Shown in pieces: positions 56,210-64,000 of a stretch of DNA of 64,000 nucleotides (within the stretch, counting starts at the first letter, position 1; each line of letters begins with the position of its first letter). The notes under the pieces were generated by a model that saw only the letters and a list, made by a program, of their open reading frames with translations, ran no database searches and had not been told where the DNA came from. The position numbers and the translations under genes were made by a program. The DNA is taken from the NCBI GenBank assembly GCA_047602365.1, contig JASGHM010000001.1, positions 1,240,001 to 1,304,000 on the forward strand. The letters are read 5' to 3'. Source of the stretch: Piscinibacter sp047602365 (lineage in GTDB: Bacteria > Pseudomonadota > Gammaproteobacteria > Burkholderiales > Burkholderiaceae_C).

Positions 56210-57508
56210 TCAGGGGACCAGCGGCAGCGTGACACGCACGACGTGGCGGCCATCAACCCGGTCGAAGCCCAGCGTGCCGCCCATGCGCGCAACCACCCGC
56301 GCGACGATCGCGAGGCCGAGGCCGGTGCCCGGCGTGCCGCGCGCCGCGTCGCCACGCGCGAAAGCCTGCAGCAGCGTCTCGCGCTGCGCCTCGGGCACGC
56401 CGGCGCCGGCATCGCTGACCTCGACGATCGCCTGCCCGGCCGCCGAGCGCACCACCAGGCGCACCGGCGCGCGGCCGTGCTTGAACGCGTTGTCGAGCAG
56501 ATTGGCGACCAGCCGCTCGAGCAGCAGCGGATGGGATCGCGGCAGCGGCAACGCCTGCGGCGCCTCGACCTGCAGTTCATCGGCCCCGTGCCCGCAGGCG
56601 GCCGCGGCCGCGCGCGCCTCGGCGGCCAGGTCGGCGTTCTGGTCGAGCGACAGTTCGCCGGCGCGCACATGGTCGAGGAAGCTGCCGATCAGCCGGTCGG
56701 CCACCTCGGTGTTGCGCACGATGGCTTCGCGCCAGCGGGCGTCGGCGGCGTCGTCGCGCAGCAGCCCGGCGGCCATGCGGATGCGCGCCAGCGGGCTGCG
56801 CAGGTCGTGCGACACCCCGGCCAGCAGCAGTGCACGCTCACGTTCGTGGCGCTCGAAGCGCGCGAGCAGATCTTCGTAGGCGGTCTCGATGGCGGCGATC
56901 TCCGGCGTCGCGCCGGCGATGCCTTCGCGGCTGCGCGTCGGCTCGCCGGGCCGCTGCGACTGCATGCGCGTGCGCAGCGCTTCCAGCGGCCGCGTCAGCC
57001 GGCGCGTGAAGTACCAGCTCACCGCGACCAGCAGCGCCGCACTGACCAGCAGCGCGACCGCCAGCCGGCCGGGCAGGCGCGGCAGCAGCGCGACGTCGGC
57101 CATGCCGAACCAGCCGAGCGAACCGTCGGCGCGGTGCAGCTGCAGCCACAGCACCGGGCCGCTGGCGCCGCGTGCGATCACCGCGTCGCGCACGACCAGC
57201 CCGCGGCGCGACAGCTCCTCGTCGAGCGCGACCAGGCGCGGCGCCGCCAGCGGCGGGCGCCACGAGCCGGCCGGTCGCACCTCGCTGCGCAGCAAGGTGC
57301 GACCGGCGTCGGCGCCGGCTTCGGACGGCGGCAGCCCTGCGGCATGCCGCAAAGTCGGTGCCCAGCGCTCGCCGACCAGCCGGGCGACCGCGACGTTGCG
57401 CTCGATGTAGACCAGCAGCCCGAACACCGCGACCAGCATGACCGCGACCAGCACCTGCAGCAGCAGCAGGCGGGCGAACAGGCTGTCGGCGCGCGGCGGC
57501 TTCGCCAT
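56210..57508 (-). CDS. Sensor histidine kinase
   Basis: This 432-aa membrane kinase has transmembrane helices at about 11-33 and 148-166 flanking a ~115-aa periplasmic sensor. HAMP (about 167-220) follows, then HisKA with the phospho-acceptor His234 in 'GVSHDLRSPLARIRMAAGLL'. The ATPase domain has N box 'ERLVANLLDNAFKHG', 'VEVSDAGAGVPE' and 'GTPGTGLGLAIVARVVARMG'. It is of the EnvZ/CpxA-like class. It is cognate to the response regulator encoded 4 bases upstream. The stimulus is unknown. Confidence 0.93.
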   Translation of the reverse strand: MAKPPRADSLFARLLLLQVLVAVMLVAVFGLLVYIERNVAVARLVGERWAPTLRHAAGLPPSEAGADAGRTLLRSEVRPAGSWRPPLAAPRLVALDEELSRRGLVVRDAVIARGASGPVLWLQLHRADGSLGWFGMADVALLPRLPGRLAVALLVSAALLVAVSWYFTRRLTRPLEALRTRMQSQRPGEPTRSREGIAGATPEIAAIETAYEDLLARFERHERERALLLAGVSHDLRSPLARIRMAAGLLRDDAADARWREAIVRNTEVADRLIGSFLDHVRAGELSLDQNADLAAEARAAAAACGHGADELQVEAPQALPLPRSHPLLLERLVANLLDNAFKHGRAPVRLVVRSAAGQAIVEVSDAGAGVPEAQRETLLQAFARGDAARGTPGTGLGLAIVARVVARMGGTLGFDRVDGRHVVRVTLPLVP

Positions 57509-57512
57509 CGGG

Positions 57513-58205
57513 TCAGCGGGGGACGAACACGTAGCCTTCGCCACGCACCGTGTCGACCCATTCCTTGCCGGGGCTGGCCTCGCGCAGCTTGCGGCGCAGC
57601 CGCGCCACCTGCACGTCGACGGTGCGATCCTGCGGCTTGTAGCTGCCGGCCTGCACCGCCTCGCTGAGCGCCTCGCGCGACAGCGCCTGGCCCGGCGCAC
57701 GTGCCAGTGCGACGAGCAGCTTGTACTCGACGCTGGTCAGCACGACGCTGCCGGCGCCGGCCAGCACCTCGCGCTTGAGCAGGTCGATGCTCAGGCCATC
57801 GAAGCGCAGCAGCGCGGCGTCGCTGCGGCCGGGCGCCTGGCGGCGCAGCAGCGCACGCATGCGCGCCACCAGCTCGCGCGGCTCGAAGGGCTTGGCAAGG
57901 TAGTCGTCGGCGCCGATCTCCAGGCCGAGCACGCGGTCCATCGGGTCGCCGCGCGCGGTGAACATCAGCAGGCCCAGGCCGGGGTGCGCGGCGCGCCAGC
58001 GGCGGCACAGCTCGTAGCCGCTGGCATCGGGCAGCATCACGTCGAGCAGCACCGCGTCGGGGCGCTGCTCGGCCAGCGCACGTTCGCCGTCGCCGCCGGT
58101 CAGCACGGCGTGCACCGCCCAGCCTTCGCGGCCGAACAGCTCGACCACCATCGCCGAGAGTTCGGCGTCGTCGTCGACGATCAGCACCAGCGGTTTGGCG
58201 TTCAT
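57513..58205 (-). CDS. OmpR family response regulator
   Basis: This 230-aa DNA-binding regulator has a receiver domain with acidic pocket Asp11-Asp12, phospho-acceptor Asp55 ('DAVLLDVMLPDASGYELC'), Thr in 'LLMFTARGDPMDRVLGLE' and Lys in 'DDYLAKPFEPRELVARM'. The winged helix (about 135-228) has 'VVLTSVEYKLLVALARAPGQ', 'QDRTVDVQVARLRRKLRE' and 'VDTVRGEGYVFVP'. It resembles CpxR/RstA-type regulators. It is first in the operon with the kinase gene and divergent from two small exported-protein genes, the most obvious targets. An inverted repeat sits in the shared spacer. Confidence 0.94.
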   Translation of the reverse strand: MNAKPLVLIVDDDAELSAMVVELFGREGWAVHAVLTGGDGERALAEQRPDAVLLDVMLPDASGYELCRRWRAAHPGLGLLMFTARGDPMDRVLGLEIGADDYLAKPFEPRELVARMRALLRRQAPGRSDAALLRFDGLSIDLLKREVLAGAGSVVLTSVEYKLLVALARAPGQALSREALSEAVQAGSYKPQDRTVDVQVARLRRKLREASPGKEWVDTVRGEGYVFVPR

Positions 58206-58236
58206 GCGACGGCAGTGTAGGGGCCGGAAACATCCT

Positions 58237-58265
58237 GTTCCGCTGCATTGCAGAACTGTCGCAAT
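58237..58265. promoter_or_regulatory. Inverted repeats in the spacer upstream of the response regulator gene
   Basis: The 159-bp divergent spacer contains CTGCA-T-TGCAG and, overlapping it, ATTGC (58247-58251) with GCAAT (58261-58265). GTT and AAC flank the first palindrome. This is a candidate binding site for the OmpR-family regulator. Pattern evidence only. Confidence 0.35.
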
Positions 58266-58364
58266 TCGTCGTGCGGTGTCGGCGCCCGGGCCGCATGCGG
58301 CGCGTTCAATGAAGGCACGGCGAACCCGCCGCTGCCCAACTCAGCGAACCCGAAAGGACCGCCC

Positions 58365-58649
58365 ATGAAGACCCTGACCCTGATGACCCTGGCCGCCGTG
58401 ATCGCCGGCACCACGCTGCTCGCCACCGCCGTCGAGGCGCGCGAGCGCAGCACGACGATCACCGGTGCCAACGGCCAGACCGCGACGCGCCAGGTGCAGC
58501 GTGCCGGCGGCGACGTGCAGTCCAGCACCACCGGCCCGAACGGCAAGACGAGCTCGCGCACGGTCGACCGCAGCGCCAGCGGCACCACCGCGACGATCAC
58601 CGGGCCGAACGGCAAGACCGCCACGCGCACGACCACGGTGCAGAAGTGA
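58365..58649 (+). CDS. Small exported repeat protein (TG-x-NGxT repeats)
   Basis: This 94-aa protein has a signal peptide (MKTLTLMTLAAVIAGTTLLA then TAVEA, cleavage near residue 25). Three repeats follow, of the form T-I-T-G-A-N-G-Q-T-A-T-R, S-T-T-G-P-N-G-K-T-S-S-R and T-I-T-G-P-N-G-K-T-A-T-R. The regular Thr/Ser alternation suggests a beta-strand or beta-helix-like stack, and the mature protein is basic. No established function is known to me for this repeat. AAAGGA ribosome-binding site. Co-directional with the Cys-rich protein gene 14 bases downstream and divergent from the two-component genes. Confidence 0.8.
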   Translation: MKTLTLMTLAAVIAGTTLLATAVEARERSTTITGANGQTATRQVQRAGGDVQSSTTGPNGKTSSRTVDRSASGTTATITGPNGKTATRTTTVQK

Positions 58650-58663
58650 AGGCCGAGGCCGCG

Positions 58664-59002
58664 ATGCGCACGCTCCATCTCCCCGCGGCGCTGCTCGGCG
58701 TGGCGCTGGCGCTCGCGGCGTTGCTCGCCGCCGCGGCCGAACCGGCCTCGCCGCAGGCCTGCCGGGCCGACGCGCAGAAGCTGTGCGCCGGCACGCAGCC
58801 CGGCGGCGGCCGCATCGCCGCTTGCCTGAAGCAGCATGAGGCCGAGCTGTCCGCCGACTGCCGGGCCGCGCTGCCGGTGCTGCAGCGCTGCGCGCAGGAG
58901 CTGCAGGCCGTCTGCGCGACCGGCGGCCAGCGCGAACGGCGCGAATGCCTGCGCCAGCACGCCGACAAGATCAGCCCCGAGTGCCGGGCACGCCCGTCAT
59001 GA
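58664..59002 (+). CDS. Cysteine-rich repeat exported protein
   Basis: This is a 112-aa exported protein with a signal peptide (about residues 1-26). The mature part holds two to three Cys-rich units, 'ACRADAQKLCAGTQPGGGRI', 'AACLKQHEAELSADCRAALP' and 'CLRQHADKISPECRA', matching the bacterial relatives of the GLG1-type cysteine-rich repeat ('C-x-x-D-x-x-K-L-C ... G-G-G-R-I-x-x-C-L'). Eight cysteines imply disulfides made by DsbA. A GTG at 58646 overlapping the previous stop is an alternative start. The stop overlaps the hydroxylase start (ATGA). Function unknown. Confidence 0.82.
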   Translation: MRTLHLPAALLGVALALAALLAAAAEPASPQACRADAQKLCAGTQPGGGRIAACLKQHEAELSADCRAALPVLQRCAQELQAVCATGGQRERRECLRQHADKISPECRARPS

Positions 59003-59895
59003 ACCGCGACGCGCTGCGCGAAGTGGTGCCGCCCGAGTGGCGGCCCTGGCTGGCCGGGCTGCTCGTGCTGGCGCTCGCCGCAGCGCTGCTCGAGGCGCTC
59101 TGGCTGCAGCGCCGCGGCCAGCACGACTGGCGCGCCTTCGCGGCGACGCTGGCCGACCTGGCGCTGCGCCGCGGCGTCGATGCGCTGGGCGTGTCGATCG
59201 CCGCACCGCTGCTGTGGTGGGTGCATGCGCACCGGCTGACGACGATCGTGCTGGACAGCGCCGGCGCCATCGTGCTGCTGTTCGTCGGCCAGGAGTTCTG
59301 CTACTACTGGCAGCACCGCGCGGCGCATCGTATGCGCTGGTTCTGGGCCTCGCACCTGGTGCACCACTCGCCGCAGCAGCTGACGCTGGCCTCGTCGCTG
59401 CGGCTGGGCTGGACCGGGCGCCTGGCCGGTGGTGCGCTGGTCTTCGCACCGCTGGTCTGGCTGGGCTTCTCGCCACCGACCGTGGCCGCCGCGCTGGCGC
59501 TGAACCTGCTGTACCAGTTCTGGCTGCATGCAACCTGGATCCCCCGCCTCGGGCCGCTGGAGTGGATCCTCAACACGCCGTCGCACCACCGCGTGCACCA
59601 CGCCAGCAACGCGGACTACCTCGACCGCAACTTCGGCGGCGTGCTGATCGTCTTCGACCGCCTGTTCGGCAGCTTCGCCGCCGAACGCGACGACTGCCCG
59701 CCGCACTACGGGCTGACCGAACCGCTGCGTTCGTACAACCCGTTGCGCATTGCCTTGCACGGCTGGATCACACTCGCGGCCGACCTGCGACTGGCGCGCT
59801 CGGCGAGTGATGCGGCACGCATCCTGTTCGGCCCACCCACCCCTCGCCCCTGCCCCCAACCCTCCACTCCCCCCACTTCCAGGAGTCCCGCATGA
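58999..59895 (+). CDS. Fatty acid hydroxylase superfamily (sterol desaturase-like) membrane protein
   Basis: This 298-aa integral membrane di-iron enzyme has histidine clusters 'YYWQHRAAHRMRW' (H-x-x-x-H), 'ASHLVHHSPQQ' (H-x-x-H-H) and 'TPSHHRVHHASNADYLDRNF' (H-H-x-x-H-H), all present. Four hydrophobic segments lie at about 12-30, 52-70, 80-100 and 135-175. The family hydroxylates or desaturates lipids using O2; the bacterial clade with 'DYLDRNFGGVLIVFDRLFGS' has unknown substrates. It starts by ATGA overlap with the Cys-rich gene. The C-terminal ~15 residues are Pro/Thr rich and overlap the next gene's start. Confidence 0.88.
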   Translation: MNRDALREVVPPEWRPWLAGLLVLALAAALLEALWLQRRGQHDWRAFAATLADLALRRGVDALGVSIAAPLLWWVHAHRLTTIVLDSAGAIVLLFVGQEFCYYWQHRAAHRMRWFWASHLVHHSPQQLTLASSLRLGWTGRLAGGALVFAPLVWLGFSPPTVAAALALNLLYQFWLHATWIPRLGPLEWILNTPSHHRVHHASNADYLDRNFGGVLIVFDRLFGSFAAERDDCPPHYGLTEPLRSYNPLRIALHGWITLAADLRLARSASDAARILFGPPTPRPCPQPSTPPTSRSPA

Positions 59896-60831
59896 ACCCG
59901 AAACTCTCCCCCCGCCTGGCGGCGCTGCCCGCCGCTGTACTGCTGAGCCTGCTCGCTGCCTGCGGCGGTGGCGGCGCCGATGCCGGCGCGCCAATCAACT
60001 CGGTCAGCGAGAGCACCGCCTCGGCGATGAGCGCGAACAGTGCCGTCGTGCCGGGCGAATCGACCGAGGCCGCGGCGACCGTGCTGGTCACCACGCAGGC
60101 CGTGGTGGCCGGCGGCACGGCCACCCAGACCTACAACTGCGCCGGTGGCGGCACGGCCACGTTCCTGGTCACTGGCGGCACGCTGGCCAGCGTGATCAAC
60201 GGCCAGCTCGATACCGGCGAGGTCTACAGCATCAGCTTCACCGACTGCCGCGGCAGCGCCGGCGCCGCGATGGTCAACGGCGCCGCGACGCTGACCGTGG
60301 TGAGCGCCGGCAGCGGCGCGACGGTGGTGGACACCGACACGCAGGGCATCACGATCGCACTGCCGCTACGCACGCTGACGCTGGACGGCGCCTCGACGCT
60401 GTCGCGCATCGGTCGTCACCAGCGGCGCCGACACCACCATCACCAGCCGCTGGATGGCGACGCAGATCGACCTGAGCAGCGTTCGCGCGGCGGGCACCAG
60501 CAACTACACGCTGAGCGCCGTCGACATCACGCGCACGGTCACGTCGAGCAACGGCGTGATCACCGGCAGCAGCGTCAACGGCACGCACACGATGCGCGCG
60601 ACGCTGCCCAACGCGACCTGGTCCATCACCACGGCGACGCAGGGCGGCGTGCTCTACGACGCCAACGGCGTGCCGACGCAGGGCAACTGGACGGTCACGC
60701 TGCCCAACAACCGGCTGCTGATCGGCGTCGTGCCCGGCACGCTGACGGTGCAAGCCGACTGGGGCAACGATGGCGACATCGACCGCACCTGGACCTTCAC
60801 GACCAGCGCCGTGGCGGGCGAGGCGGGCTGA
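59892..60831 (+). pseudogene. Lipoprotein gene of unknown function interrupted by a one-base insertion
   Basis: The frame opens with a lipoprotein signal (lipobox L-L-A-A-C near residue 24, then Gly4) and about 150 residues of Thr/Ala/Gly-rich beta-type sequence ('GGTATQTYNCAGGGTATFLV', 'SISFTDCRGSAGAAMVNGAA'). After 'TLDGASTLSRI' it turns abruptly to Arg/His-rich sequence. The +1 frame continues naturally as 'VVTSGADTTITSRWMATQID' through 'WGNDGDIDRTWTFTTSAVAG', ending at 60831. Deleting one G at 60411-60412 joins them into a ~312-aa protein. Either a true frameshift or an assembly error. The start overlaps the hydroxylase stop (ATGA). Confidence 0.75.
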
Positions 60832-60847
60832 TCAGGGCCGTGGCACC

Positions 60848-61417
60848 GATGCCTCGCTCTCGCTCTGCGTCGTTGTTGCAGGTTGTGCGACAGAGAGTTC
60901 ACCCATTCAGGTGAGAAGGTCAGGCGGCAGGCCTTCTCCGGCACGCGCGTTCCTGTGTCGATCGGCAAGTTCGACAACCGCTCGAGCTTCTCGGGGAGTT
61001 TCCGACGGCGTGGATCGTCGGGCAGCCAGGCAAGACGACGCGTGCGCACCTGCAGCAACATCCGATTCAGCCAGGAAGCCAAACTGCAGGCACTGCGCAG
61101 ACTCTGCGCGGCGCGTCTACGTCATCACGGGCGACATTTCCGAGTTCGGCCCAAGGACGTCGGCACATGCAACTTTCGGCATCCTCGGCCGGGGCAAGAA
61201 GCAGGTGGCCTACGCGAAGATCACGCTCAACGTGGTCAAACGCTGACGAGTGAGGTGTGTTTCGCGCGCGGAGCGGGTGAGTACGAATTGTCGAACCCAT
61301 GCTCGGCTTCGGAGGCCGCCGGCTACGACGCGACCCTCAACAGCAAGGTGCTGGACCTGGCGTGCGAGCCTCGACAACATCGCTGCGGGTCGCGACAGCG
61401 GCCAGTGGGGCAAGTAA
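60848..61417 (+). pseudogene. CsgG/HfaB-like lipoprotein gene with multiple frameshifts
   Basis: Alternating frames spell a CsgG-family protein. A lipobox region 'LSLCVVVAGCATESS' comes first, then 'RVPVSIGKFDNRSSF', 'SDGVDR', 'VYVITGDISEFGPRTS' with 'GILGRGKKQVAYAKITLNVV', 'ARGAGEYELSN', 'AGYDATLNSKVLDLA' and 'IAAGRDSGQWGK' before TAA (61415-61417). At least five frame changes are needed. CsgG-type proteins form outer-membrane secretion pores or assembly lipoproteins. The stop overlaps the next gene's ATG (TAATG), and the three-gene order CsgG-like, DUF4810, DUF799 is a recurrent proteobacterial operon. No intact frame exceeds about 45 homologous residues. Confidence 0.75.
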
Positions 61418-61809
61418 TGCGCCGGATCGCCAGACGGCCGGATTGGCGGCCATCGCGGGCATTGTCCTGCTCGGCGGATGCGCGACCAAGGGACCCGGCC
61501 CGCTCTATATGTGGGAGTCGTTCCCGCGGCAGCAGTACAGCGTCTGCTCCGCGAGGGAGTTGACCCGAACCAGCAGATCCGTGACATGGAGGCGCATGCC
61601 GAAAGGCACGGGCCGCCAACGCCGCCTTGCCTCCAGGGTTCCGCGCCCACCTGGGCATGCTCTACGTTGGCGCCGGCAATCCGTAACGTGCTCGCGAGCT
61701 GTGGCAGGCGGAACGCGCGGCGTTCCCCGAGTCCACACCCTACATGGATCGGCTGCTGATCAAGCTCGAAGGCGCCCCCGCCTCGGTCACGAACAACAAC
61801 CCCGCATGA
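61417..61809 (+). pseudogene. DUF4810-like lipoprotein gene with multiple frameshifts
   Basis: Pieces in three frames read 'AGLAAIAGIVLLGGCATKGP' (lipobox L-G-G-C), 'LYMWESFPRQQYSV', 'LLREGVDPNQQIRDMEAHAE', 'NAALPPGFRAHLGMLYVGAG', then 'RARELWQAERAAFPESTPYM' and 'DRLLIKLEGAPASVTNNNPA' before TGA at 61807-61809. The order and spacing fit a ~125-aa DUF4810 lipoprotein broken by at least three single-base changes and one in-frame stop. It sits between the CsgG-like and DUF799-like remnants with the overlapping start/stop codons of a once-coupled operon (ATGA at the 3' side). Confidence 0.72.
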
Positions 61810-62517
61810 TGCCCACTCGCTACAACTCTCGGCCCTGCTCACCAGCGTGTGCGCGCTGGCCGGTTGCGCCACTCCGCCTCCACCCTACGACTACGGTGCG
61901 TTCCAGCGCCCAGCCAGCGACTCTGCTCGTCATGCCTCCGCTGAACGAGTCGCCGACGTCAAGGCGACATCGGCCATGTGGAGCGCGACGCTGCCGCTCG
62001 CCGAGGCCGGTACTACGTGTTGCCGGTGACGCTGGTCGATAAACCTTCCAGCAGAACGGTGTGCAGACGGCGACCGACGCGCAGGGCATCCCCCTGCCGA
62101 AGCTTCGTGAGTTCTTCGAGCGATGCAGCGGTCTACATCAAGGTCACGAAGTACGGTACGAGCTACGCAGTCGTGGCCAGCGAGACACGCGTCGAAGCAG
62201 AGGCGAAGGTCGTCGACCTGCGCAGTGGCGACTGCGTGGCAGGGCAAGGCCGCCGCCTCCTCGGCCGAGCAACAACAGCAGCACCAGGGCGGGCTCATCG
62301 ACCTGCTCGTGGCTGCCGTCGTGAAGCAGATCATCAGGACGGCCAGCGACGCGGCCTACAACTATGCCGGCCTCGCCAGTGGACGCCTTCTCGGTGCACC
62401 GCGGTACAACGGCATGCTCGCAGGTCCGCGGTCTCCGCATTTCGGCAAGCCCGTCGAGGCCCCGCGCTCCACCGTACCCTCCCTCGCGCGAGTCAGCGAG
62501 CCAGACGACTCGCTTAA
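61806..62517 (+). pseudogene. DUF799 (GNA1162-like) lipoprotein gene with multiple frameshifts
   Basis: Starting at ATG 61806, alternating frames give 'ALLTSVCALAGCATPPPPYD' (lipobox A-L-A-G-C), 'PATLLVMPPLNESP', 'DVKATSAMWSATLPLAEAG', 'YYVLPVTLVD', 'VYIKVTKYGTSYAVVASETR', 'VEAEAKVVDLRSGD', 'GLIDLLVAAVVKQIIRTASD' and 'AAYNYAGLASGRLLGAPRYN'. These match the DUF799/GNA1162 lipoprotein family, known as a neighbour of CsgG-like proteins. At least five indels separate the pieces. The 3' limit is uncertain (62440-62517). The last ~30 bases before recQ show no further feature. Confidence 0.7.
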
Positions 62518-62548
62518 CATCGCGCGTCCTTCCCGTCCGTTGCCCGCC

Positions 62549-64000
<1,452 letters not shown>

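Overview
The window is about 70% GC, gene-dense and has short intergenic gaps. Gene order and families (argS-SPOR protein-dsbA, lptA-lptB-rpoN, malate synthase G next to a haloacid dehalogenase and a LysR regulator, fused PntA, PsiF repeats, TRAP transporters) point to a chromosome of a betaproteobacterium of the order Burkholderiales, probably the Rubrivivax-Leptothrix-Piscinibacter side. I saw no tRNA, rRNA, CRISPR array, insertion sequence or prophage. Both ends cut genes: a class II glutamine amidotransferase at the left and recQ at the right.

Layout. 1-8 kb: amidotransferase, FAD-dependent reductase, AraC regulator with a VOC protein, Ogt-type DNA repair protein, malate synthase G with a haloacid dehalogenase, divergent LysR gene. 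8-20 kb: PsiF-repeat protein, a Ser/Thr kinase fused to a cyclic-nucleotide-binding domain, argS, SPOR protein, Tat-type DsbA, lptA-lptB-rpoN, a THUMP rRNA methyltransferase, YidB-like protein, rsmE, a membrane protein, mtnN and fadD. 21.9-35.8 kb: a sugar-acid (hexonate/hexuronate) catabolic region in two blocks. Block one holds a GntR/FCD regulator, idonate-type dehydrogenase, TRAP transporter, SDR, FAH-family hydrolase and UxaA-family dehydratase. Block two holds mannonate dehydratase, fructuronate reductase, an Ldh-family dehydrogenase and KDG kinase. Each block starts with a near-identical 17-bp FadR-type palindrome, so one regulator probably controls both. uxaC and eda are not present. 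35.9-42.7 kb: a Ser/Thr kinase with a TPR-like C-terminal half, a convergent ECF sigma factor and three unknown exported proteins. 42.8-49.6 kb: pntAB, NUDIX hydrolase, CaiB/BaiF CoA transferase with a frameshifted MaoC-like hydratase, mnmA. 49.7-59.9 kb: CAP lipoprotein, cupredoxin-like protein with a GGDEF-EAL protein, OsmC, PaiB-like protein, HDOD protein, ssb, a two-component system, two small exported proteins and a fatty acid hydroxylase.

59.9-62.5 kb stands apart. Four consecutive genes are broken by single-base shifts although their amino-acid signal survives in alternating frames: a lipoprotein, a CsgG/HfaB-like protein, a DUF4810-like lipoprotein and a DUF799/GNA1162-like lipoprotein. 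This is either a recently decaying export operon or a poorly resolved stretch of assembly. Two more frameshifts, at about 47,616 (clear) and near 51,095 (possible), make base-level sequence quality a real question for this contig.
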